From contig JALSRZ010000105.1 of NCBI GenBank assembly GCA_026984515.1, positions 1-34,494 of the forward strand: a stretch of DNA of 34,494 bases, in the 5' to 3' direction. The stretch's first letter is position 1. Each line of letters begins with the position of its first letter. Source of the DNA: Thiohalobacter sp. (GTDB taxonomy: Bacteria; Pseudomonadota; Gammaproteobacteria; DSM-19610). The notes under the pieces were generated by a model. That model made no database searches. It was not told the origin of the DNA and saw only the letters and a list, made by a program, of their open reading frames with translations. A program made the translations under genes and the position numbers. This document shows positions 7,400 to 16,112 of the stretch, one piece after another.

Positions 7400-8704
7400 T
7401 CAGTATTTTATGATGAAAAAGTATTCATTGAGCAGGTATATCCCCGTAAGAATAAGGGTAATACCGGCGACCACCTCCAGCGCTTTCTGGTAGCGCGAGA
7501 ACCTATGTAACGACTCCAGCCAGCCCATACTCCAGGCGCCCAGTATCACGGGCAGGCTGCGCCCCGCGGCAAAGGCCAGCAGCAGCGCAAAGCCGAAGGA
7601 TACCGAACCGATCGCGGCGCTGGCGGTCAGGGTCACCAGCAGCGCCGGCGTACAGAATGGGCAGATCGCCACCGAAAAGGGGATGCCCAGCAGGAAAGCG
7701 CCCCACAGCCCGGTCACCTGCCGGGCGCGCATGGACAGCCAGGGCAGCCGCAGCCTGAGCCAGCCCGGCCAGACAAGACCGAGCACAATCAGCAACGGGC
7801 CCAGCAACAAACCCCATTCCCTGCCCATCAGACCCTGCACCCAGTCGCCGCCCAGCGCCGCGACCACCCCCAGCAGCACGTGTGTCACGATCATGCCGGC
7901 CACAAAGGCGCCGCCGAGTAACAATGCCTGGCGTTCTTCGTGCGCCCGCGTGACATAGGCCAGCACGACCGGGATCGAGGCAAACGACACCGGGTTGAAA
8001 CTGAAGATGAAACCGGCGGCAAAGGCCAGGCCGACCCCGGTCAGGCTGGCCTGCTGCAGGCTGTCTTTCAGCAGGTCGGCGCTCACCTCCAGGGACGGCA
8101 GCAACAGATAGAGTGCGGCGCCCAGCAACAGGATTGCCGTCAGGTACGGACTGCCTGTCGCGGCCCGGTTCAGGAAATCACGCCTATCCGCAGGTACGCC
8201 TTTTAACGACGTCACCACCATCGGTGCCGTAAACAGGGTGGCAAACAACACACCGGCCAGTGCTGCAAACGGTGCGGAATCCAGTGTCACGGCCAGGCCG
8301 GTAACCACCATGAACAGGGGAATGGTGCAGGCCGGCAGGGTCAATCCCAGTTGCACAGCAAACGGCAGGTAACGACCACCCGGCAGCAGGCGGAAAAATT
8401 CCAGGTGCGGAACCGGCAGATAGGCAAAGCGGGAGACGATATAGAGTAGCGCCATGAGCGACAGAATGAGGCCGGGCAGCCAGGGCCCCCATTCGGGCGA
8501 CGGCAGCAACAGTGTGGCGCCGACCAGCAGGATGACCGACAGGCTGCTGCGCGCCAGCCAGACGGTGAACAGTCCCTGGCAACAGCGGACGCGCGACAGG
8601 GTGTGCGAACGCGCAGCAAACAGAGTATGGGTCGCGATCGTGCAGGGTTCGAAGAAGGCCAGCCCGCCCAGCAGGATGGCGGCAAGGATCAGCGTCACGG
8701 TCAT
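7400..8704 (-). CDS. Tandem CcdA/DsbD-like membrane thiol-redox transporter
   Basis: This 434-residue protein is almost entirely hydrophobic, with about 11-12 membrane spans, roughly twice a normal CcdA. It looks like two CcdA-type halves. The first half has C21 in FEPCTIATHTLF and C126 in LPACTIPLF, the expected pair of redox cysteines. The second half starts near residue 222; its first-span motif reads FSFNPVSFASIP, with valine where CcdA has cysteine, but it keeps C348 and C351 in ICPFC. CcdA and DsbD carry electrons from cytoplasmic thioredoxin to periplasmic thiols. Its start overlaps the thioredoxin-like gene stop (ATGA at 8701-8704), so the donor and the transporter are probably made together. 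Confidence 0.85.
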   Translation of the reverse strand: MTVTLILAAILLGGLAFFEPCTIATHTLFAARSHTLSRVRCCQGLFTVWLARSSLSVILLVGATLLLPSPEWGPWLPGLILSLMALLYIVSRFAYLPVPHLEFFRLLPGGRYLPFAVQLGLTLPACTIPLFMVVTGLAVTLDSAPFAALAGVLFATLFTAPMVVTSLKGVPADRRDFLNRAATGSPYLTAILLLGAALYLLLPSLEVSADLLKDSLQQASLTGVGLAFAAGFIFSFNPVSFASIPVVLAYVTRAHEERQALLLGGAFVAGMIVTHVLLGVVAALGGDWVQGLMGREWGLLLGPLLIVLGLVWPGWLRLRLPWLSMRARQVTGLWGAFLLGIPFSVAICPFCTPALLVTLTASAAIGSVSFGFALLLAFAAGRSLPVILGAWSMGWLESLHRFSRYQKALEVVAGITLILTGIYLLNEYFFIIKY

Positions 8705-8976
8705 GCCTGCTTTTTCTCCAGCCGCTCCTGCAGGGCCTGGCGCAATTTCTTTTCGGACGGCAGGGCGGTAAACACCAGTCGTCCGTCAATGGCGATGGCC
8801 GGTGTTGCCAGCACACCGAGTTCAACGGCATAGTCCAGTTCGTCCAGTATATTCACTTCACGCCAGCGGATATCGGCGGCTGTCCATGCGTCGGCGATGC
8901 CCTTTAACACCTCCCGGGCACGCCCGCATTTGCCGCAACCGGGCGCTGTAAACACTTCAACCTGTATGTTCGTCAT
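8701..8976 (-). CDS. Small thioredoxin-fold protein with CGKC active site
   Basis: This 91-residue cytoplasmic thioredoxin/glutaredoxin-like protein has the redox motif C14-G-K-C17 after VEVFTAPG and the cis-proline P59 in LATPAIAIDG. Its size fits the short thioredoxin group also found with metal-resistance genes. The ATG at 8976 is chosen because a GAGGT site lies about nine bases upstream; a longer frame would need a TTG that overlaps it. It overlaps the CcdA-like gene by four bases, and the likely role is to supply electrons to that transporter. The partner assignment is inference from the overlap. Confidence 0.85.
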   Translation of the reverse strand: MTNIQVEVFTAPGCGKCGRAREVLKGIADAWTAADIRWREVNILDELDYAVELGVLATPAIAIDGRLVFTALPSEKKLRQALQERLEKKQA

Positions 8977-8987
8977 GGCGCAGTACC

Positions 8988-9710
8988 TCAAAAATGAAAG
9001 CGCGTACTCAGAATAAACCGTGTGTCTTCGGGTCCGTTGAGGTCCTGTACCGCAGCACCTTCCAGCACCCAGCGCTTGTGTATGGACTGCAGCCCGACGG
9101 TTGCCTGGTGCACCATGTCATCACCCCGTTCCCAGCGACCACCCAGTTCCAGATCCAGATCCCATTCACCACCAATGCCCCAGTCCGCATACTCGGCAGG
9201 GCTGAGGCGATACTGCCAGGCAATGTCATACCGCGCCCGGTCTTTGGCATCCTCCAGCCCTTCGACCCACAATCCATCCAGGTCCCACTCATAGCGATGC
9301 CGGAAAAAAGTGGCCACGGCCCCGGTCTGCAGGGCCGGGTCGCGATCACGATCGGTCGGCACAATCACGCCACCCAGCAAACCCAGGCGGCTGGTGCCCT
9401 GCATCGTATCGGACTGCCAGGCGGTGTAGCGGTACAGGGTATTCAGGTCACCCAGCCGGCGACCCTTGCCTGCGGAAAAAAACCGGTAGGGCAAACCCAG
9501 AAACAGCGTCTGCCGCGCACCTACACCGTAGGCCAGGCTGGTGGTCAGCGCGTTGCGGCTTTTATCCTGGTTGCGCTCACCGAACAGACGTAACACGGTA
9601 CCGCCCTCTTCCAGCGGCAGCGCGACAAACGAACGGATGCCCATGGCGCGGGCCTCGAACACGGCAAACAGCATGAGCCATACCCCGACCATGGTCGATC
9701 TTCTGATCAA
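8988..9710 (-). CDS. Outer-membrane beta-barrel protein of the metal/thiol operon
   Basis: This 240-residue protein has a signal peptide (MIRRSTMVGVWLMLFAVFEARA) and then alternating polar/aromatic strands, ending in RFILSTRFHF with a terminal phenylalanine. That is the signature of outer-membrane barrels. I do not recognise a named family. The start is uncertain: TTG at 9710 overlaps the stop of the merP-like gene and gives the expected arginines at the N-terminus, whereas ATG at 9692 has an AGAAG-like site but no basic residues. It lies between the merP-like and thioredoxin genes and may let metal or small thiols cross the outer membrane, by inference only. Confidence 0.75.
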   Translation of the reverse strand: MIRRSTMVGVWLMLFAVFEARAMGIRSFVALPLEEGGTVLRLFGERNQDKSRNALTTSLAYGVGARQTLFLGLPYRFFSAGKGRRLGDLNTLYRYTAWQSDTMQGTSRLGLLGGVIVPTDRDRDPALQTGAVATFFRHRYEWDLDGLWVEGLEDAKDRARYDIAWQYRLSPAEYADWGIGGEWDLDLELGGRWERGDDMVHQATVGLQSIHKRWVLEGAAVQDLNGPEDTRFILSTRFHF

Positions 9711-10015
9711 GGGGCAACCCGGGCGGATTCAACCGTTACTTTCCCGGGCGTAAACCCGGCGTCGGTAATCGCCTCGCGTATGGCATCAAGGTCCGCCTGC
9801 TTACCGGGTTCCATGCGGATGCGTGCCTTTTTGTTTTTCAGGCTCACCTCGGCCGACGCCACACCCGGAAGCCCGTTGAGCTTTTTCTCTGTCCCGTATA
9901 CACAGAACGGACAGGTCATTCCCGTCACTTCGATTTCGACATACTGTGGCGTTTCCGCCCGGGCGAGTGAAACGAACAGCAGCAGACCGATCAAACTCGC
10001 AATTACCTGCTTCAT
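9707..10015 (-). CDS. Periplasmic heavy-metal-associated protein, MerP-like
   Basis: This 102-residue secreted protein has a signal peptide ending near residue 20 (SLARA) and one HMA domain. The metal motif is GMTCPFC, with C35 and C38. MerP carries mercuric ions from the periplasm to the MerT transporter, and this protein has the same size and layout. The HMA domain also occurs in copper carriers, so metal specificity is not proven. AGGAGGT lies seven bases before the ATG. It follows a MerT-like gene in the same direction, with a MITE-like element inserted between the two. Confidence 0.85.
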   Translation of the reverse strand: MKQVIASLIGLLLFVSLARAETPQYVEIEVTGMTCPFCVYGTEKKLNGLPGVASAEVSLKNKKARIRMEPGKQADLDAIREAITDAGFTPGKVTVESARVAP

Positions 10016-10050
10016 GAAACATACCTCCTGTTAAACATAATCCGGACTCG

Positions 10051-10081
10051 CTCTCCCACCATGCCCGCTACGATTGCCTAA
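10051..10081 (-). repeat. Left part of an interrupted intergenic repeat (R2)
   Basis: Read on the minus strand, this reproduces TTAGGCAATCGTAGCGGG and the ten or so bases after it, which also occur at 33694-33723 with two differences. The matching right part lies at 10258-10275, beyond the MITE-like element. Confidence 0.8.
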
Positions 10082-10257
10082 CCCGCATTTCTCACCGACT
10101 TCCTGCTGCGGCGGCGTCATGCCGCGCGCTAAGCGCCGTTCACTCGGTCGGGCTGCTCGACATCGTGTCGACTATGCCTGCGCGGCCCTCGGTCGCGAAC
10201 GCCGCTTATCACACGACCTGCCACCGCCTCGCTACGGAACCCGGTGAGAAATGCGGG
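10082..10257. mobile_element. MITE-like element, copy 1 (176 bp)
   Basis: The element starts with CCCGCATTTCTCACCG and ends with its exact reverse complement, giving 16-base terminal inverted repeats. It is flanked by perfect CTAA duplications (10078-10081 and 10258-10261). Further in, the two halves remain imperfectly complementary, so the whole can fold into a long hairpin, with TCGACATCGTGTCGA at its centre. It has no coding capacity. A second copy of the same length lies inverted at 24792-24967, about 95% identical by eye. YTAR-type four-base targets are known for IS5-subgroup transposases, so mobilisation in trans by such an enzyme is possible. It separates the merT-like from the merP-like gene. 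Confidence 0.9.
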
Positions 10258-10665
10258 CTAAACCCGACAGGCTCCTAGCCAGATACGCACTGGCAGCGCC
10301 AGGTAAGCCACCGAAAAACCGATCAACCAGAGGAAGACCGACAACCCGTATAAACGCCTGTTCCAGACCTGTGAACGCGCACACAGTGCACCCGGCCCCG
10401 GCTCCACCGGGCAACGGCGCCCGGCCCGGTACAGCAACCAGCCGGATAACAGCAACAGCGCGCCGGACAGTACAAACACCCACACCTTGTGCTCGCTGAG
10501 CGTAACCAGCACCGGAAAACTGCTGGTAAACGCCGCGACCGTAGCACCCAGCCCCAGCGTCACCAGGGTGGCAGGCAGTGCGCAGCAGATCAGCGTGCCG
10601 CCTGAAGCAAACAGCGTCAGCCAGGCAAGACCCCCTGTGCGCTTCAATAGCGGATCATCACTCAC
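10258..10665 (-). CDS. MerT-like metal-ion membrane transporter
   Basis: This 135-residue membrane protein has three predicted spans (about 11-46, 61-80 and 104-125). The first contains the adjacent pair C27-C28 (GGTLICCALPATL), and the loop between spans two and three contains C85 and C95. That is the cysteine layout of mercuric transporter MerT. The overall sequence is divergent, so another metal is possible. The GTG at 10665 is chosen for its AGAGG site; an ATG at 10731 is in frame but lacks one. The stop codon TAG is supplied by the target duplication of MITE copy 1. A 19-base-spacer MerR-family promoter drives the gene. Confidence 0.75.
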   Translation of the reverse strand: MSDDPLLKRTGGLAWLTLFASGGTLICCALPATLVTLGLGATVAAFTSSFPVLVTLSEHKVWVFVLSGALLLLSGWLLYRAGRRCPVEPGPGALCARSQVWNRRLYGLSVFLWLIGFSVAYLALPVRIWLGACRV

Positions 10666-10701
10666 TGCTGGATACCTCTTTCCCTCGTGCCGGGTATGAC
10701 A

Positions 10702-10721
10702 GTCTGGAGCCAACTCCAGGT
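10702..10721. promoter_or_regulatory. Second, imperfect copy of the ZntR-like dyad
   Basis: GTCTGGAG-CCAA-CTCCAGGT repeats the core CTGGAG-N4-CTCCAG of the operator at 10764-10783. It lies about 28-47 bases downstream of the expected leftward transcription start, where a bound regulator could block elongation. No promoter hexamers frame it on the minus strand. Confidence 0.55.
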
Positions 10722-10755
10722 TCCCGGACACATCAAAAATTCAGCCAGTGCGTAC

Positions 10756-10786
10756 ATCCTACGACCTGGAGTTGACTCCAGGTCAA
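10756..10786 (-). promoter_or_regulatory. MerR-family promoter with ZntR-like operator for the merT-like operon
   Basis: On the minus strand, TTGACC (10781-10786) and TAGGAT (10756-10761) are separated by 19 bases, the over-long spacer typical of promoters remodelled by MerR-family activators. The spacer holds a perfect dyad, ACCTGGAGT-CA-ACTCCAGGT (10764-10783). Its core resembles the E. coli zntA operator more than the mer operator. Confidence 0.8.
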
Positions 10787-10824
10787 GCATGGATTCACCC
10801 CGCCGGAAAAAAAACCGGAATCCC

Positions 10825-10856
10825 TTGACTCCGTACCATGGTACGGCGCCTAGACT
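10825..10856 (+). promoter_or_regulatory. mer-type promoter/operator for merC-merA
   Basis: TTGACT (10825-10830) is followed by the perfect palindrome CCGTACCATGGTACGG (10831-10846) and a weak -10 (TAGACT at 10851 with a 20-base spacer, or CTAGAC at 10850 with 19). It closely resembles the Tn21/Tn501 mer promoter, where MerR twists the DNA to align the two hexamers. No merR gene is present in the window. Confidence 0.8.
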
Positions 10857-10864
10857 ACCCTTGA

Positions 10865-10881
10865 AGTACAGTTTTTGTACT
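10865..10881. promoter_or_regulatory. Inverted repeat in the merC leader
   Basis: AGTACA and TGTACT form a perfect six-base inverted repeat with five bases between, just downstream of the mer-type -10. It could be a second regulator site or an early RNA hairpin. The leader runs about 250 bases before merC and also contains a 25-codon frame (10917-10994) that I do not accept as a gene. Confidence 0.35.
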
Positions 10882-11111
10882 CCACGGTGACACGAAATGC
10901 AGGGGAATCACTGCGTATGACCCATCCAGACACCATCACCGGAAAACCCGCTCCGGAACCGGCTTCGCTTCCTTGCCGGGTCTCTCGGCGGTAGCAGGGA
11001 TGCTGCCATCGAGCCTGCAGGAACGTATTTAGCGCGCGTCTGTAAACCAACCGACCGGCCAACAGCGCACTCACTGAAAAACGACGTAATGACAATGAAA
11101 GGAACACACGC

Positions 11112-13212
<2,101 letters not shown>

Positions 13213-13227
13213 ACCGGGAACGGGCAA

Positions 13228-13252
13228 CCGGTCATAACCCCGGCATGACCGG
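13228..13252. terminator. Hairpin between convergent merA and multicopper oxidase genes
   Basis: CCGGTCAT and ATGACCGG form a perfect eight-base stem around a nine-base loop, between the two stop codons (13212 and 13280). No T run follows on either strand, so it may be a weak bidirectional terminator or transcript-end stabiliser. Confidence 0.5.
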
Positions 13253-13279
13253 CTGCCCCCCCGCTAAACTGCGTCGGTG

Positions 13280-14845
13280 CTACTCCACCACCATCCAGTT
13301 CACCATCATGGCGTGATCCTCGTGTTCGAGGATATGACAGTGCATCATGTAGGAAGTAGACACATCGGCCGGATCACTCACGTAGTCGTCAAAACGACCG
13401 ATTACCCGTACCGAACCTCCCGGCGGTAACTGGAAGGTATCCTTCCACCCCGCCCACTGCGGTGGTGGTGGTGCGCCGTTGATATCCAGGATCTGGTATT
13501 CCAGGTCGTGCAGGTGGATGGGATGGAACATGCCGGTCCGGTTAACCAGCTCCCAGATTTCCGTATCACCCAGCTTGACCATCGCCCCGACGTATTCCGG
13601 ATCGTACGGCCGCCGGTTGATCGTCCACGGGGTATTACCGCGTCCTGCACGTTCGAAGGTCCAGCGCCGTGTAGTCGTCGCATCCGCCGGGTTCAGGCGC
13701 TCCATGGGCCGCAGGGTGGAAGGCACCACACTGTCATCGATGGTCTCCGTGGCTACGTCAAAGCGGATGATGTCGAAGGTATTGCCACCACCGCCTCCGC
13801 CGCCCATGCCACCGCCGCCGCCCATGCCGCCACCGGTGTTGTTCATGGTGACCGACTGCCCGATCGGCACACCGGAAAAATCGATAATAAAATCGACCCG
13901 TTCCGCAGGCGCCACATTCAGTGTGTTGAGTGTTACCGGTGCTTCCAGCAGGCCGCCATCCGAACCGATCACGATGAATGACGCTCCGTTGCTCAGCGTG
14001 AAATTATAGAAACGTGCATTGGAACCATTCAACAGGCGGAAGCGGTACTTGCGGTTACCGACCTCGAAACGCGGGTACGGGGTACCGTTGACCAGAATGG
14101 TATCGCCGAACTCTCCCATACCCTGGAACCGGTCGTTATAGATCAGCGAACCATCCGCCGCAAAGGTACGGTCCTGTACCACCAGCGGTACTTCATACGC
14201 GCCGCTCGGCAGTCCCAGTGAACGTTCCAGATCGTCTTCAATGAGATAGAAGCCCGCCAGGCCCGCATACACCTGGTCGCCGGTCAGGTCCATGGTGTGG
14301 TCGTGGTACCAGAGCGTCGCCGGCAACTGCAGGTTACTGTAATCGTAGTCCTTGGATTCACCCGGGTTGAGCAGATCGATGGGGTGACCGTCGTAACGGG
14401 GGTCCATGTGCCCGCCGTGCAGGTGGGTAGTGGTCTGTGTATTCAGGGTGTTGTTGGTCTGACGCACAATGGTTCGCCGGTTGGCATCCACGCGAATCGT
14501 CGGCCCGGGAGTCATACCGTTATAACCCAGTATGTCGGTCGTCGTCCCCGGAATAATGGAGACCGATGCATTCTGCTGCGAGATCTCATACAGATCATAC
14601 GCGGCTGTTGACGCAATCGGTGCAAGTTCCGGCGGTATATTCAATGGCAACTCGAAAACCGGAACGGTTGTCCCGCCACCGCCACCGCCACCGCCACCGC
14701 CACCGCCACCGCCTCCGGCACCACCTCCGCCTCCACCGCCCATGCGCCGTGCAATACCGGTTTGTGGTAACAACAACGCGCCGGCACCGGCACCGACCCC
14801 CTTGATGAATTTACGTCTGCTTATTGCCGAGTGTAGTTTGCTCAT
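13280..14845 (-). CDS. Tat-exported multicopper oxidase with polyglycine insert
   Basis: This 521-residue periplasmic multicopper oxidase carries a Tat leader (SRRKFIKG, R10-R11). All four copper segments are visible: HLHGGH at 141-146, WYHDH at 169-173, HPIHLH in the third domain, and MHCHILEHEDHAMM at the end with type-1 ligands C503, H508 and M513. It should oxidise metal ions or phenolics with reduction of oxygen to water. Next to the mer and HMA genes, a cuprous-oxidase role is plausible but unproven. Two glycine-rich tracts are odd: one at about residues 36-58, between the leader and the first domain, and a GGGMGGGG-type one in the middle. GAGGACGT precedes the ATG. Confidence 0.93.
   Translation of the reverse strand: MSKLHSAISRRKFIKGVGAGAGALLLPQTGIARRMGGGGGGGAGGGGGGGGGGGGGGGTTVPVFELPLNIPPELAPIASTAAYDLYEISQQNASVSIIPGTTTDILGYNGMTPGPTIRVDANRRTIVRQTNNTLNTQTTTHLHGGHMDPRYDGHPIDLLNPGESKDYDYSNLQLPATLWYHDHTMDLTGDQVYAGLAGFYLIEDDLERSLGLPSGAYEVPLVVQDRTFAADGSLIYNDRFQGMGEFGDTILVNGTPYPRFEVGNRKYRFRLLNGSNARFYNFTLSNGASFIVIGSDGGLLEAPVTLNTLNVAPAERVDFIIDFSGVPIGQSVTMNNTGGGMGGGGGMGGGGGGGNTFDIIRFDVATETIDDSVVPSTLRPMERLNPADATTTRRWTFERAGRGNTPWTINRRPYDPEYVGAMVKLGDTEIWELVNRTGMFHPIHLHDLEYQILDINGAPPPPQWAGWKDTFQLPPGGSVRVIGRFDDYVSDPADVSTSYMMHCHILEHEDHAMMVNWMVVE
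14673..14708. repeat. Hexanucleotide microsatellite in the multicopper oxidase gene
   Basis: Six perfect tandem copies of CCGCCA are followed by degenerate CCGCCT-like units to about 14740. They encode the polyglycine tract near the N-terminus. Slippage by whole units would change linker length without shifting the frame. Confidence 0.9.
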
Positions 14846-15312
14846 ACGTCCTCACTGGTTCAGTTGATTGTGCGAAAAAAAACATTGCGTTTACCAGTGT
14901 CTTTAATGCGCGCGAATGAATCAGTACCTTTGTATACAAATTCATCCAGCAAGAAGACCTGAACCGGCACCCCTGATGACTGGTCACGCAGCCGGCGGTC
15001 TACGGGAGCTGAACCGCGTCGTGCTGCGGGAACTACACCGCAACCGCCGGTAACGGATGCCACCCGGCACGCTACACACCTGTCCGGCCCCCGGATATAA
15101 ACCACATCCTGTTGAAAACAGGTTGTATTTTCCCCATCAGCAGTTGCAAGACGCCGGCAGGCAAAATGTCGTCGATCCGCGCCCGATCAGTACTTGAGGA
15201 AACCACTAATATGCATTAGGGTATATACCTATAACAATCACCAGGCTGACATTTTCCGGTTTGCAGCAGTCGTTTCGCTGGTGTCAGCTGACGGTATGGA
15301 GGAGCAGACAGT
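14846..15312. other. Divergent intergenic region between the multicopper oxidase and Crp/Fnr genes
   Basis: I see no convincing gene in these 467 bases. There is a CCTGTT-GAA-AACAGG hairpin (15110-15124). Two short AT-rich palindromic elements also occur, CTAAT-N4-ATTAG (15206-15219) and GGTATATACC (15219-15228), about 90 bases before the Crp/Fnr-type gene. They are candidate regulator sites only. Confidence 0.4.
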
Positions 15313-16014
15313 ATGGAAACCCAGGCAGTACAGCCGGAATGGCTGCAGCAGTACCCGCAACTGGCGTCGCTGGATGACCCGGCATGGCTGGCCACGCTGA
15401 ATAAAATGGAAATACTGAGCCTGCCACCCGGCAGCGTAGTATTCCGGCCAGGCGACCCGTGTGCCAACCTGTTATTCCTGATCGATGGTCACGTACGGGT
15501 ATTCATGCACGGCGAAAACGGTCGCGAGATGGCTATCTCGCATCTGTCGGGTGGCGAGCTGTGCGTATTCACGCTCACCACCCTGTTGCAGGGCAGAAAC
15601 TATTCAGCCACTGCCCTTACCGAGACCAGGGCGCGCGCAGCCCGCCTGCCCGCAGCCGAATTCCGGGAAGCCTTTGCCCGCTCCAGGGGCTTCCAGGACT
15701 ATGTCCTTTCCGAACTGGCCAGGCGACAACAGCATACACTGCTGCTGTTGCAGGAGGTTGCCTTTGAACGCCTGGAAACCCGGCTGGCCGGGTTCCTGAT
15801 GCGTCAGGCCAGCAGGGATCAGCAGGCAGCGGTCCGCATGACGCACCAGCAAATCGCCTGTGAGCTGGGTACCACCCGGGAAATGATCAGCCGCCTGCTG
15901 AAGGACATGGAGCAACGCGGCTGCGTGCGCCTGAGACGCAAGCGCATCGACGTACTGGATGCGCAGCGAGTGCCACAACCCGGGTTCGCAGCAACTCCAA
16001 TACGTAACCTTTGA
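15313..16014 (+). CDS. Crp/Fnr-family transcription regulator
   Basis: This 233-residue regulator has an N-terminal cyclic-nucleotide-type beta-roll (about 15-130, with LPPGSVVFRPGDPC and LFLIDGHVRVF) and a C-terminal winged helix (about 165-215, with MTHQQIACELGTTREMISRLLKDME). It lacks the cysteine cluster of a [4Fe-4S] Fnr. It has C50, and C84 in GGELCVFTL, a position that also carries cysteine in some redox-responsive Crp/Fnr members. AGG-rich sequence (atggaggagc) lies about ten bases upstream. It precedes the histidine kinase pair by about 100 bases and faces the multicopper oxidase gene. The signal it senses cannot be read from sequence. Confidence 0.88.
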   Translation: METQAVQPEWLQQYPQLASLDDPAWLATLNKMEILSLPPGSVVFRPGDPCANLLFLIDGHVRVFMHGENGREMAISHLSGGELCVFTLTTLLQGRNYSATALTETRARAARLPAAEFREAFARSRGFQDYVLSELARRQQHTLLLLQEVAFERLETRLAGFLMRQASRDQQAAVRMTHQQIACELGTTREMISRLLKDMEQRGCVRLRRKRIDVLDAQRVPQPGFAATPIRNL

Positions 16015-16112
16015 TACACAGAAACGGCTCCTGAACTTTCCAACTGAACCTTTCCATTTCCAACGGTCAAAGCTGCGAAGCGTCTGTACATAGGACGGAA
16101 CCCATTCGGAAC

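Noticed and set aside
10082-10257. MITE copy 1 as a structured regulatory RNA or riboswitch
   Set aside because: Its exact terminal inverted repeats, the flanking duplications and the empty-site copy fit a mobile element better than an RNA gene.
10917-10994. A 25-codon frame in the merC leader
   Set aside because: The AGGGG site is too far from the ATG and the peptide has no convincing features. It remains a faint leader-peptide possibility.
14673-14740. The CCGCCA array as a CRISPR or phase-variation switch
   Set aside because: The units are six bases, lack spacers and lie in frame inside a gene, so they cannot switch translation on and off.
14860-15105. An 81-codon leftward frame just upstream of the multicopper oxidase
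   Set aside because: It has no ribosome binding site, signal peptide or family resemblance, and it lies where the promoter is expected.
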